Assembly: GCA_013286305.1 (NCBI GenBank)
Contig: JABDFW010000005.1
Span: forward strand, 22,030-86,029
Direction: 5' to 3'
DNA from: Bacteroidota bacterium
GTDB lineage: Bacteria; Bacteroidota; Bacteroidia; Chitinophagales; Chitinophagaceae
Length of the DNA: 64,000 nt
The translations under genes and the position numbers were made by a program. Shown one piece after another: positions 46,694 to 58,058 of this stretch (position 1 is its first letter; each line of letters starts with the position of its first letter). The notes below the pieces were generated by a model that had not been told where the DNA came from, made no database searches, and saw only the letters and a program-made list of their open reading frames with translations.

Positions 46694-46804
46694 TGGGTAA
46701 TCGAGTGGGATATTAAGCATTCCTATACATAGGTTTTTGATCATCTCACCGGAAATAATCTTTCAGTGGAATAGTAATGCTGTGTAATTATTAAAAATAA
46801 TCTT

Positions 46805-47284
46805 ATGAATAAATTTACGATCATTCCTCTTTCAAAGGAATATGCGCATCAAATGCGCTCAACAAAAACAGATGAGTTTGGTAACGCAATAATAGAACAC
46901 ATTGCAACAGGCAAAGGGCCTTGCAGGGTATCGCTAAAACCATTCAAGGTTGGTGAGGATAGGCGGTTGTTGTTAAGCCATAGCCCGTTTGAAATAAATA
47001 ACGCTTTCAACCAGCCCGGGCCTATATTTATTAATGCGGAAGAGGTAGAAGAATACCAGGACATACACCGTTTCCCACCAGAGATAAAAGTAAATAAGGA
47101 AAGCTTTCCATTATCATTGATAGCATACAATAAAAAGCAGCAAATGGTATTTACACAACTCGTGGGCGATGATGATGTTGATGAGCTGATCGTTAAAATT
47201 TTTGACGAAAACTCCAGGGTAGAATACCTGCACGCCAGGAATTCGGAAGCATGCTGTTATATATGTAAAATCGTAAGATGGTAG
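46805..47284 (+). CDS. DUF1203 family protein
   Basis: GKGPCRVSLKPFKVGEDRRLLLSHSPFEINNAFNQPGPIFINAEEV. Confidence 0.85.
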   Translation: MNKFTIIPLSKEYAHQMRSTKTDEFGNAIIEHIATGKGPCRVSLKPFKVGEDRRLLLSHSPFEINNAFNQPGPIFINAEEVEEYQDIHRFPPEIKVNKESFPLSLIAYNKKQQMVFTQLVGDDDVDELIVKIFDENSRVEYLHARNSEACCYICKIVRW

Positions 47285-47442
47285 TATTTTCAATGAGTTG
47301 TTAAACAGTTTGCCACATAGGTTAAACAGGGATATCCGGCTCGATTCTTTTGTAGTAACCACTGTTTTTTCACTATTTGTTTTATATTTGATGCGAAACA
47401 CCTAAAAGCGTTATATAATAACCCTTAAAAAATCTTGTTTAA

Positions 47443-49383
47443 ATGTATAAGTTTTTTCCTTTAATTATTTTTTTACTTGCCGGTTTATATTGTACTGCTC
47501 AGCAACAAACTCCGGACGATGAAGGAGGAACGCAGGCTGCTTTATTAAAAAAGCTGGCCAAAAAAGCAAAATATGGGGCCAACTCAATTCAAACAACAGT
47601 AAATTTTGCTGCCGCTAAAGGCATCAATGATCAACCGGTTGTAGCAGCCCTTGAAGATGGCGATATTGGTATGGTTTCCTTAGAGAACAATGCTTTTATG
47701 GGGTACATGCTGCCTTATAACCAGTTTGAAAAACTGGCTGATTATAATTTTTATATTTGGTACAAAAACGGTTTTAAGAGCCAGAAATATCCCGCAGAAA
47801 GGGTGTCGCTTACAAATGAAGATATTTTTCTTGATGATAATTATGGCGAGTTTTACGGGTTTAGGGCGGCTGAAATGGGGCAGCGCTGCAGGTTTACATA
47901 CAAATACCTGTACACAGATGCAAAATATTTTACCCGGATGTTTTTTCATGAAGGCATCCCTGTTAAGCAAAAAACGATTATCATAAAAGTCCCTTCCTGG
48001 CTTGAGCTTGAGATACAGGAAGAAAATTTCAACGCGGTTTATCATATTAAAAAAACAGTACAAAAAGATAAAGACGTAACAACTTACACCTATACTGCAG
48101 ATAACCTTGCGGCCATAAAGCAGGAACCCTCTTCTCTATCCAGGCCATATTATTTGCCGCATTTAATTTTTACGGTAAGAAGTTATACCATTAATCAAAA
48201 AAAATATAATGGCTTTAAAACCCTGGCGGATATGTACGGGTGGTACAACCTGCTGTATAAAAAGGCAGAAAATAAAACGGATGAGTTAAAGCCATTGGTT
48301 GACAAGTTGATTGCCGGTAAAAGCACAGACGAAGAAAAAATTAAATCAATTTACTATTGGGTGCAGGATAATATTCGCTACCTGGCTTTTGAAGAAGGTT
48401 ACTCAGGCTTTGTTCCGCAAACAGTGCAGTTAGTATATAAAAATAAATACGGCGATTGTAAGGGCATGGCTAACCTTGTTACAGAAATGCTTAAGCTTGC
48501 AGGCTATGATGCGCATTTTGCGTGGATAGGCACCCGCGATATTCCATACGACCGCACACAGGTGCAATCTATGTGTGTGGATAATCACGCTATTTGTGTG
48601 CTATACTTTAACGGCAAAACGTATTTTATTGACGGAACGGAAAAGTACCAGTCGTTCGGTAAAAATGCCTACCGTATAACAGGCAAGCAGGTGCTGGTTC
48701 AGGATGGGGACAATTTTAAAGTGGAAACCGTTCCCGTAGCGCCGCCGGATGAAAACCAGGCAACCACAACCGCAAAGCTTACACTTGATGATGATAAGAT
48801 AACCGGTCATGTAACAATGACCTTTAATGGTGATTCACGGGGCATTTTTCATTATATCTACAATAATATTCCCGCTGATAAAAGAAAAGATTTTACAAAA
48901 AGCCTTGTTGAGCTTGCGAATAAAAATGCTGAAGCCACACATATAAAAACATCCGATTTCAGCAACCGCGATATACCTATAACAGTTGAAGGAGATGTGG
49001 AAATTAGCAACCAGGTTACTTTAGTGGACAACATTTCTTACACAAGCATTGACTTTTTTCCGGGAACACTAACCGATTTTATTCCTGGCAACGACCGCGA
49101 AAACCCAATTGACTTTGATGGCACTTTTGTAGATAATAGCCAGGTTACGCTTGAGTTACCTGCCGGTTCTAAAGTAGAGGCAACACCCAAACCTTTTCAA
49201 TCTGCCTTTAAAAATAACAGCCTGAATGCTTCGTATGCAGTAAATGGAAATACTATTCTGCTTACTAAAAAAATGCAGTTGGCTTCACCGGTAATTTATC
49301 CGTCAGAGTTTGCCGCGTGGAATGATTTTATTAATAAAATAAGGGAATTTAACAGGAGCAATGTAAGCATACATGTACAATAA
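47443..49383 (+). CDS. Transglutaminase-like domain protein, secreted
   Basis: KIKSIYYWVQDNIRYLAFEEGYSGFVPQTVQLVYKNKYGDCKGMANLVTEMLKLAG; Cys/His/Asp triad context. Confidence 0.88.
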   Translation: MYKFFPLIIFLLAGLYCTAQQQTPDDEGGTQAALLKKLAKKAKYGANSIQTTVNFAAAKGINDQPVVAALEDGDIGMVSLENNAFMGYMLPYNQFEKLADYNFYIWYKNGFKSQKYPAERVSLTNEDIFLDDNYGEFYGFRAAEMGQRCRFTYKYLYTDAKYFTRMFFHEGIPVKQKTIIIKVPSWLELEIQEENFNAVYHIKKTVQKDKDVTTYTYTADNLAAIKQEPSSLSRPYYLPHLIFTVRSYTINQKKYNGFKTLADMYGWYNLLYKKAENKTDELKPLVDKLIAGKSTDEEKIKSIYYWVQDNIRYLAFEEGYSGFVPQTVQLVYKNKYGDCKGMANLVTEMLKLAGYDAHFAWIGTRDIPYDRTQVQSMCVDNHAICVLYFNGKTYFIDGTEKYQSFGKNAYRITGKQVLVQDGDNFKVETVPVAPPDENQATTTAKLTLDDDKITGHVTMTFNGDSRGIFHYIYNNIPADKRKDFTKSLVELANKNAEATHIKTSDFSNRDIPITVEGDVEISNQVTLVDNISYTSIDFFPGTLTDFIPGNDRENPIDFDGTFVDNSQVTLELPAGSKVEATPKPFQSAFKNNSLNASYAVNGNTILLTKKMQLASPVIYPSEFAAWNDFINKIREFNRSNVSIHVQ

Positions 49384-51694
49384 AATTATTAATCGTGGCA
49401 ATTATCCGCATATGAAAAAAATATCATTGGCGCTTATTTTTTGTATAAATATTATAGTCATTTTTGCACAACAGCATATTACTAAAGGCCAGCTTGCATT
49501 TTTAGACAAAGGCCTTAAACAAAATGCACTGTTGGAAGATGGCGACAATGATTTTAAATATACTGCCCCTTCAGGAAAATGGAGTGATGAAAGCGCCGTG
49601 ATATTAAGCCAGAAAACCAGCTTTGACTTTAATAAAAAAGGCGTTACTGCAGGGCAACGTATTGGCCGCAATATTTGGGGCGCTTTATTTGCTTTGCCTA
49701 CTATGGGGGTATCTGTGGTACTGGCAAACTCGAATAACACCACCACCATGCTTATAGAAGAAAAAGAAAGGAGAAAAATACTGCTGCGGGATAAATTTGC
49801 TGTAGATCAATATGCCATTCTTTATTTTAGGCTTTCAGCACAGGGTGATGCTTTTGCTGCAAGAGTAATAAAAGCAAATGGCACTGTTCAAAAAGTTGAT
49901 CTTTCCGAGGCTTTGACTGTTGATAATTTAAGTTCGGTGCCCGCATTATTCAAAAGCTACACAGACAGAAGGTTCTCCTCGTCTTATCGCCCTGATTATT
50001 ATAAAATTGCAGTTTCTGATCTTGAAGAAGGGGACATGATCGAGTATGAATATGTGAACATGAACCAAAAAGTATTCTCCCACAATCCCAGCTACATTGA
50101 ATTTGACCCGATATATTATTTGTGTAACAGGAGCCTGCCTGTTGTACACCAGGCTATTGAAGTAGTTTCGGAAGATAATGGCTATCATGTAGGCTATAAA
50201 AGTATGCAGGGCGCCCCTGATTTTACAGAAAGCCGCTCAAAAGGAAAACACATTTACCGTTGGGAAGATGATACCCGCGATAAAATAACCGACACACGCT
50301 ACTTAAATGAATTTCTTGAACTGCCTTCTGTTAAATTTCAAATGGTGTATGCCCGAACCAGCAGCGATCAACTGGTATGGTTTAAAAATAGCGAGGACAT
50401 GAAAAAGGATGTAGATCCAAATGACCTCTCTGAAAAAATAAAAGCATTTTGGTTTAATTCATCCAGGCTGCTTGATGAAAGTAATTATGCCCCGCCAACA
50501 GGCAATGTGGTTTCAACAGAAAAAAGTATTTATAAAATTTTAAAGAAGAGGAATATTACTGATTTGTCCGATGACGATTATGTTAATAAAGCGTACTATA
50601 CTATAAGGTCGCAAACATTATTTCATAACTGGAGCGATTATGCATTTGCAAAAGTTTTTTCGGCATTGCTTGATGAAAAGAAAATACCCAATGAAATTGT
50701 AGTGACTGCTTCCAATACAAGTACCAGTTTGAATAGAATAGCTTTTGCCCGGGAATTAGTATGGATAGTAAAATATAAGAACAATTATTATTGTAATCCT
50801 GGTGAGCATCTTAATCCCGGCGAGATGCCTTATAATATTTTAGGCAATACAGCAGTTCGTTTTAGTGGCCTTGAGGCCGGGGCAACGGTTGCAAACGAAG
50901 TAATACCCCCGGGCGATACACTGAGTAATAAATATAGCGAACAAATAAGCGCCAACCTGGACATAGCCAAAGGCAGCATGGCTGTTGTAAAAAATGTAGA
51001 GGCCAACGGCTTAATAAAACAGGATGTAATTGATGAGGCGCTTGCTTTAACGCCCTTTATGCAGAATGATTACGTTAATTATGATGGTACCGACATGTGG
51101 GAAGGGCTAAATGAAAAAGAACAGGAAAAAGCCATGAATGATTTTAACCAGGTGAAAAAGGAGTGGAAAGAACAAAAACCGCTGATGATGAAAGCCATTG
51201 CAGAGAATGAGTATAGCCGCAGGATAGACACTTTTGCTGATTTTCATTTGCTGCAGGATGGAAGAAGCGTTAAGAAAAAGGCATTAAAATACCAGGAGAC
51301 TTTTACCATAAGCGATATGAGCGCTTCTGCAGGCAACGATATTGTTGTGTCGCTTTCAAGTTTAACAGGCAACCAGCCTAAAATAAAAAAAGAAGAAAGG
51401 GTGCGTAGTTACCCGGTTAATGTAAGTTACCCCCGTGAACTTTTATGGACCATCTCGATGCCTGTGCCCCCGGGGTACGCCGTTAAAGGGCTTGATGGCT
51501 TAACTAAATCGGTTGTTAATGAATGTGGCAGTTTTATGAGTGTAGCATTGCTAAAAGACAATAACATAGTTATCAGTGTAAAAAAAACATACAAACTACA
51601 AAACTTTGATGCTTCAAAATGGCCGTTAATGTTAAATATACTTGATGCAGGTTATAAGTTCTCCCAATCAAAAATAATATTGAAAAAAGTATAG
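49373..51694 (+). CDS. DUF3857-like secreted protein paired with transglutaminase protein
   Basis: VSDLEEGDMIEYEYVNMNQKVFSHNPSYIEFDPIYYL; overlaps upstream gene by 11 nt. Confidence 0.75.
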   Translation: MYNKIINRGNYPHMKKISLALIFCINIIVIFAQQHITKGQLAFLDKGLKQNALLEDGDNDFKYTAPSGKWSDESAVILSQKTSFDFNKKGVTAGQRIGRNIWGALFALPTMGVSVVLANSNNTTTMLIEEKERRKILLRDKFAVDQYAILYFRLSAQGDAFAARVIKANGTVQKVDLSEALTVDNLSSVPALFKSYTDRRFSSSYRPDYYKIAVSDLEEGDMIEYEYVNMNQKVFSHNPSYIEFDPIYYLCNRSLPVVHQAIEVVSEDNGYHVGYKSMQGAPDFTESRSKGKHIYRWEDDTRDKITDTRYLNEFLELPSVKFQMVYARTSSDQLVWFKNSEDMKKDVDPNDLSEKIKAFWFNSSRLLDESNYAPPTGNVVSTEKSIYKILKKRNITDLSDDDYVNKAYYTIRSQTLFHNWSDYAFAKVFSALLDEKKIPNEIVVTASNTSTSLNRIAFARELVWIVKYKNNYYCNPGEHLNPGEMPYNILGNTAVRFSGLEAGATVANEVIPPGDTLSNKYSEQISANLDIAKGSMAVVKNVEANGLIKQDVIDEALALTPFMQNDYVNYDGTDMWEGLNEKEQEKAMNDFNQVKKEWKEQKPLMMKAIAENEYSRRIDTFADFHLLQDGRSVKKKALKYQETFTISDMSASAGNDIVVSLSSLTGNQPKIKKEERVRSYPVNVSYPRELLWTISMPVPPGYAVKGLDGLTKSVVNECGSFMSVALLKDNNIVISVKKTYKLQNFDASKWPLMLNILDAGYKFSQSKIILKKV

Positions 51695-51790
51695 ATACCG
51701 GCCCCGCGCTTTACATGTACGCCGGCAAAGTTTTTCCACCTTTTATCCAGTATGTAAAAAGCAAGCAATTGCTTTGATTATTTTCGCAGT

Positions 51791-52999
51791 ATGGTTGCTG
51801 CAACAAGGGCCTTGTATAAGAACGCGTATTCAGGCCTTTCTAAAAAAACATGGTATCTCTCGCTGGTAATGTTGGTTAACCGCAGCGGTACAATGGTTGT
51901 TCCTTTTCTCACCATGTATTGCCATATCAAACTTGGGTTTAGTGTGGTGCAATCTGGTTTTGTAATGGCACTGTTTGGTGGTGGTGCTATATTAGGCGCT
52001 TTTATTGGCGGAAGAATTACTGATACATGGGGTTTTTATCCTCTGCAGGTTGCATCGCTGCTATTGGGAGGATGTATGTTTATTACAGTTGGCTACTTGC
52101 AAACCTATATTTCACTGTGCGTGGGTACGTTTATATTAAGCACCTGTAACGAATCTTTCAGGCCGGCAAATTCAACGGCGATAGCGTATTATTGCTCCGA
52201 GGAAAATCGTACACGCTCTTATTCGCTTAACAGGCTTGCTATTAATTTAGGATGGGCGGTTGGCGGGGCGTTGGGCGGGTTTCTTGCTTCTATTAATTAT
52301 CATTTATTGTTTTGGGTAGATGGCTGCACTAATATAGTGGCAGCGTTACTGTTGCTTAAATTACTGCCATTTGTAAAAAGCGGTTCTAAAAGAATTATTC
52401 CAAAACATACGGATGTAAAGCTTTCGCCGTACAGAGATAAAATCTACCTGTTTTTTATTGCGCTGACCATTTTATTTGCTTCATGCTTTTTCCAATTATT
52501 CAGCATGCAGCCTTTGTTTTATAAAACACAGTGGCATTTGAATGAGCGTTTCATCGGTATGCTGATGGCGCTTAACGGCCTTATTATTGTAGCTTTTGAA
52601 ATGATATTGGTGTATTCGCTGGAAGGAACCAAACCGCTTACAACTTTTATCCGCACGGGTATTTTTCTTGTAGGAATTGGCTATGCGTTGGTGAACGTTT
52701 TACCACAGGTTGCCCCGGTGGCTATATTATCCGTGATAGTTATTACAATTGGTGAAATATTTTCAATGCCTTTTATGAATTCCTTTTGGATAGGCCGCAC
52801 TGCTGAAAATAATCGTGGCCAATATGCCGCCATGTACACCATTGCCTGGAGTGTAGCACAAATTGCCGCCCCCACTTTTGGCAGCCAGGTAATTGAGCGT
52901 AAAGGGTACAGTGCTTTGTGGTGGCTATTGGCTGTTTTATGTTGTATAGCCTCGTTCGGATTTCATCTGCTGGGAAAATATGCAAAGAAGAAAAAATGA
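51791..52999 (+). CDS. Major facilitator superfamily transporter
   Basis: Multiple TMs; ALFGGGAILGAFIGGRITDTWGFYPLQVASLLLGG. Confidence 0.92.
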   Translation: MVAATRALYKNAYSGLSKKTWYLSLVMLVNRSGTMVVPFLTMYCHIKLGFSVVQSGFVMALFGGGAILGAFIGGRITDTWGFYPLQVASLLLGGCMFITVGYLQTYISLCVGTFILSTCNESFRPANSTAIAYYCSEENRTRSYSLNRLAINLGWAVGGALGGFLASINYHLLFWVDGCTNIVAALLLLKLLPFVKSGSKRIIPKHTDVKLSPYRDKIYLFFIALTILFASCFFQLFSMQPLFYKTQWHLNERFIGMLMALNGLIIVAFEMILVYSLEGTKPLTTFIRTGIFLVGIGYALVNVLPQVAPVAILSVIVITIGEIFSMPFMNSFWIGRTAENNRGQYAAMYTIAWSVAQIAAPTFGSQVIERKGYSALWWLLAVLCCIASFGFHLLGKYAKKKK

Positions 53000-53148
53000 C
53001 CACGATTTTGACCTGATTTTTCAGATTCTCCTGATGGGAAATAAAATAAAAGAAGCCAGGTTTTCAAAACTTGTCAATTTTTTTAAAACCCTCATCATAT
53101 GTTTTTACAATCAGGGCAATCCGAAAAATCAGGTTAAAATCGTGGTTC
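52998..53148. repeat. 151-bp element with inverted ends between convergent MFS and ADH genes (MITE-like)
   Basis: GACCACGATTTTGACCTGATTTTTCAGATTCTCCTGAT ... ATCAGGGCAATCCGAAAAATCAGGTTAAAATCGTGGTTC. Confidence 0.85.
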
Positions 53149-54195
53149 TTACTTTAAAGAAGCCAAATCAATTACAAAGCGATATTTTACATCGTTCTTT
53201 AGCATACGGCCGTATGCTTCATTAATATCCTGCATTTTGATCACCTCAATATCTGAAACGATATTATGCTCTGCGCAGTAATCAAGCATTTCCTGTGTTT
53301 CTTTCATCCCGCCTATCATTGAGCCTATTATGCTCCTGCGGTTATCAAGCAATTTGCCAGCCGGTACTTCTGATGCTTTGGGAGGAATACCAACCACCAC
53401 CATTTTACCGTTCAGGGCAAGAAGGTTCAGGTATGTTTCATAACTATGATTGGCCGCAACCGTATTTATGATAACATCAAAATAGCCTTCGTATTTTTTT
53501 AGTTGTTCCTTATCTGAAGTAAGAACAAACTTATGCGCGCCTAATTTTTTTGCATCGGCTTCTTTGGAAGGAGAAGTGCTTAACATGGTAACTTCTGCAC
53601 CAAATGATACAGCAAATTTTACAGCCATGTGGCCCAGGCCGCCGAGGCCTGCAACAGCTACCCTGGTACCCTTAGTTACATTTACATACCTTAACGGCGA
53701 ATATGTTGTAATGCCTGCGCACAGTAATGGGGCAACAGCTTTAAGGTCAAGTTTGGGCGAAATACTTAGTACATATCTTTCATCTACCACAATTTGCGTT
53801 GAGTAGCCGCCCTGGGCTACGGTTTTACCGTCACGTTCCATAGTATTATAGGTACCCGTCATTCCTTCCACGCAATATTGCTCCAGGCTTTGCCTACAAT
53901 GGTCACAAACCCGGCAGGAATCAACCATAACGCCTACGCCTGCAAGGTCGCCCGCTTTAAACTTTTTTACATGCTCACCTGCTTTAACCACCTTGCCCAC
54001 AATTTCATGCCCCGGCACCATAGGGTAAATGGAGCCGCCCCATTCATCCCGTGACTGATGCAGGTCTGAATGGCAAACACCACAATATAAAATTTCTACC
54101 TGTACATCATGCGGGCCAACTTCGCGGCGCTCAAAATCAAATGGAGCCAATGGGGTAGTGGGAGTATAAGCAGCATAAGCTTTTGTTTCTATCAT
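53149..54195 (-). CDS. Zinc-dependent NAD(P)-dependent alcohol dehydrogenase
   Basis: VEILYCGVCHSDLHQSRDEWGGSIYPMVPGHEIVGKV, VAGLGGLGHMAVKFA. Confidence 0.95.
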   Translation of the reverse strand: MIETKAYAAYTPTTPLAPFDFERREVGPHDVQVEILYCGVCHSDLHQSRDEWGGSIYPMVPGHEIVGKVVKAGEHVKKFKAGDLAGVGVMVDSCRVCDHCRQSLEQYCVEGMTGTYNTMERDGKTVAQGGYSTQIVVDERYVLSISPKLDLKAVAPLLCAGITTYSPLRYVNVTKGTRVAVAGLGGLGHMAVKFAVSFGAEVTMLSTSPSKEADAKKLGAHKFVLTSDKEQLKKYEGYFDVIINTVAANHSYETYLNLLALNGKMVVVGIPPKASEVPAGKLLDNRRSIIGSMIGGMKETQEMLDYCAEHNIVSDIEVIKMQDINEAYGRMLKNDVKYRFVIDLASLK

Positions 54196-54407
54196 AAATG
54201 ATGTTCTTTTGTGGACAACAAAATTACTCTTTCAAAATTTATGGTGTAACTAAATAATTTGTTAGTAGTTATTGCCGAAAGATATTACTGCCGATGCACG
54301 AAACGCAACGCTCCAAAGGAGTCCTTTGGACAAGAATGTATAATAGCGGTAATACAACCCGGTCGAAAAAAAATATATCTTTAACGTCTGTAAACTACGC
54401 TTATACT

Positions 54408-55352
54408 ATGGCAACACACAAGAAGATAAACACTACTTTAAAGAGTAACAACGATACAGGTTTTGGCAGCTCCGCTAATGTCGGGGGCAGGTTTATTAAT
54501 AAGGACGGTACTTTTAACATGCGTAAGGAGGGGCTGCCCTTTTGGGAAAGGTTTAGTGTGTATCATAGCATGCTTAACATGTCAAGGTGGAAATTTATTG
54601 CCATAATACTCATCTTTTTCTTTGTGATCAATATAATTTATACAGGTATTTACCTGCTTATAGGTTTTGGCGAACTGGAAGGAATGATGGCAAAAACCAA
54701 CTGGGGAAAATTTGAAGAGGTTTATTTTTTTAGTACTGAAACATTTACAACCGTTGGTTATGGGCGCATAAATCCTGTTGGGACCGCGGCAAATTTCGTT
54801 GCTTCTATTGAAGCACTTTCGGGCTTTTTATCTTTTGCCATTGCCACCGGCTTAATTTATGGAAGGTTCTCTAAACCAAAGGCCAACCTTTCATTTAGCG
54901 AACATGCGCTTATAAGCCCCTACCAGGATAAAACAGGTTTGATGTTCCGGTTTGCCTCGGTAAAAGATAACCATGTACTAACCAATGTGGAAGTTGTGGT
55001 AACGATGAGTTTGCAGGTGCAGGAAGACGGCAATTTTAACTACAAATTTTATACATTACCTCTTGAGCGCAGCCGTGCAGATAACCTGCCTATGAATTTT
55101 ACCGTGGTTCACCCGATTGATGAACAAAGCCCATTATTTGAATTGCATTTGGAAGATATGAAGGCAGCAGACCTGGAATTATATGTACTCGTAAAAGCCT
55201 TTGATGATGTTTATTCAAATGTTGTACTGCAACGCACCTCTTATACCTACGAAGAAATAAAATTTAATTTTAAGTTTGTACCCATGTACCGCGAAAGTGG
55301 TGATACTACGATCTTAGAATTGCATAAGCTGAATGTATATAAGAAGGTGTGA
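54408..55352 (+). CDS. Inward-rectifier-type potassium channel (KirBac family)
   Basis: Two TMs around TETFTTVGYGRINPVG selectivity filter; C-terminal Kir-like cytoplasmic domain. Confidence 0.92.
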   Translation: MATHKKINTTLKSNNDTGFGSSANVGGRFINKDGTFNMRKEGLPFWERFSVYHSMLNMSRWKFIAIILIFFFVINIIYTGIYLLIGFGELEGMMAKTNWGKFEEVYFFSTETFTTVGYGRINPVGTAANFVASIEALSGFLSFAIATGLIYGRFSKPKANLSFSEHALISPYQDKTGLMFRFASVKDNHVLTNVEVVVTMSLQVQEDGNFNYKFYTLPLERSRADNLPMNFTVVHPIDEQSPLFELHLEDMKAADLELYVLVKAFDDVYSNVVLQRTSYTYEEIKFNFKFVPMYRESGDTTILELHKLNVYKKV

Positions 55353-55358
55353 TATGGG

Positions 55359-57957
55359 CTACAAGCTATCCAATATCTCCTGCAGCTCACTTTCTGTTTT
55401 AACTATTACGTCCCTTGCTTTGCTGCCGAGGTTGGGGCCAACAATACCGGCCATTTCCAATTGGTCCATTAACCTGCCGGCACGGTTATAACCCAGTTTC
55501 ATCCTGCGTTGCAGCAGAGATGTGCTGCCCATTTGGTTTTGCACTATTAAACGTGCGGCATCATCAAATAATGGGTCTTTATCTTTAAGGTCAACCTCCT
55601 TTCCTTCCATCTCTTTTTCATCTGTATATTCAGGCAATAAAAATGCCTGCGGATAGCCACGCTGGCCCTCAATAAATTCGCAAACATGCTCCACTTCAGG
55701 CGTATCTACAAAAGCGCACTGCAAACGGGTGATCTCTCCATTATAACTGATCAGCATATCTCCTTTACCTATCAGTTGCTCGGCGCCGCCGGCGTCAAGA
55801 ATGGTACGGCTGTCAATCTTTGAAGAAACTTTAAACGCAATACGCGCGGGGAAATTCGCTTTGATGGTTCCTGTAATAATATTTACAGATGGCCTTTGCG
55901 TGGCGATAATAAGGTGAATGCCTACTGCGCGGGCAAGCTGTGCCAAACGTGCAATAGGTAATTCTATTTCTTTGCCCGCAGTCATTATAAGGTCGGCAAA
56001 TTCATCTATCACCAGAACAATAAAGGGTAAAAATTCATGGCCCTTTAGCGGGTTAAGCTTCCGCTTTATAAATTTTTCGTTGTATTCTTTAATATTGCGG
56101 CAGGATGCTTCTTTCAACAGGTCGTACCGTATATCCATCAGCGTACAAAGCGCGTTAAGTGTATGAACCACTTTTTTGGTATCTGTAATAATAGATTCTT
56201 CTTCACCCGGCAATTTGGCAAGAAAATGTTTCTCTATCACACGGTATAAACTCAATTCCACTTTTTTTGGATCAACCAAAACGAATTTTAACTGAGCCGG
56301 ATGTTTTTTATACAATAGCGATACAAGTATAGTATTTATACCAACTGATTTACCCTGGCCGGTTGCACCCGCCATTAAAAGGTGCGGCATAGCGGCAAGG
56401 TCAACAATAAAATTTTCGTTATCTATCTTTTTGCCAATAGCAATGGGAAGAGAAAAAGTATTGTTTTGAAATTTTTCACTTGCAAGTAATGTCTTCATAC
56501 TCACAACTGTTTTGCGCACATTGGGCACCTCTATGCCTATCGTGCCCTTGCCGGGTATGGGTGCGATAATACGTATGCCAAGCGCGGCAAGGCTAAGCGC
56601 AATATCATCTTCCAGGTTTTTAATACGGCTGATGCGCACGCCGGGTGCAGGAACGATCTCATATAAAGTAACGGTAGGCCCAACGGTGGCGGCTATGCGC
56701 TGTATGGCAATATCGTAATTTTTTAAAGTGGCGATTATCTGGTTTTTATTTGCTTCCAGTTCTGCCGCATCGTGAACAATCTTTTCGCTGCCATGTGTTT
56801 CTAATAATTCAAGCGAAGGAAATTTGTAATCGCTCAGGTCAAGCATAGGGTCGTACAGCTCTCCCGGTTTTATTACAGGGTTTTTAATTTTTATGTTCTC
56901 AATTTCTTCATCCTCAAACATGTGCTGCAATTCCAGCTCCATATCTACCTCATCATCAAACTGTATCTTTAACTCCGGTTTTTTTTTCAACCGGTTGTTG
57001 CGCAAACCCTTTCCTGGCGCGTTTGGCAAGCTCTTCTTCCTTTACATCAAGCGGAAGTTTATTAATATCATCCAATTCGTCTTCTGTCAGGTCATCCGTA
57101 TCTTTTTCTATAATATCAAACGCAATAAGCGGATCGTCTTCATTTTTTGGCATTATTACAGAAACACCCTTCCCTTCTTTTTTTAATTTATTATTGCTGG
57201 TTCCGGCGTCATCATCTGTGTAAAGGTCATTAACTGATCGTACCAACGAAGGCTCTGCATCTATCACCGCCTCATCATCAATAAATAGTTTAGCATCCTG
57301 GCCGGCAACTACAGGCTGAAGTTCTTTTTTTATGCGCGGTTTTCTTTCCGGCAAACGGAACGTCGGGTTAAAACGCCAGATAATATAACTAAGCACTGCA
57401 ACAGCAAGCAAGGCGCCCGTACCGGTGCTGCCAATCCATTTTACCAGCCAGTCATTCATTAATTCGCCCGCAGCGCCACCCCATGAAAAAGAGCTTCCAG
57501 TGGTGAAGAATGATGTAGCCACACTTAGTACCAGCAGGCCAACAATTACATATTTAAGGTTACGCGCAAGGCTGAATATTTTTTTGCCGAAAAGAAGATT
57601 TATGCCCAATACAAAGAAAAAAGTGCAGAACAAATAAGAGGCGACACCAAAACCTTTATAAATAAAAAGATGGGAAAAGTACGCACCCAAAACGCCCATC
57701 ATGTTTGAAACTTTCACATTTTCTTTAAACACGTCGGTAAACTGAAAAACCTTATCCTGGTCGTTTTGCCAGGTAAAAAAATACGAGGTAAACGACACAA
57801 AAAGGAATGCAGCAATAAGCAAGCTTACTGCACCCGCTATTTTAGTAGTACGTTCATCCTTCACCACCTCCTTTACCGTAACCTGTTCTTCCTTCTCCTG
57901 CTTTAGTTCGTCGGGATTAGGTGGGGGAGGCGTTTTCTTTTTTAAGCTGTTTGCCAT
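55359..57957 (-). CDS. ftsK: DNA translocase FtsK, split into two frames by an A9 run (N-part 56956..57957, C-part 55359..57029)
   Basis: N-part with four hydrophobic segments; C-part with LLMAGATGQGKSVGINTILVSLLY, LVIDEFADLIMTAGKEIE, ATQRPSVNIITGTIKANFPARIAFKVSS and gamma domain; frames join at 56979-56987. Confidence 0.92.
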
Positions 57958-58058
57958 AATATTCTCAAGGCAAATATAACGGAGTTATTGGAGAGATTGT
58001 TATATGAGAGGGGAGGAGATATTTTCAAATAATGCAGATTGATATTTTTTTGGTAAAC

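Noticed and set aside
56950-57030. Classical programmed -1 frameshift in ftsK
   Set aside because: The frame change required is +1 (or -2), so a simple -1 slip on the A-run would not join the two parts.
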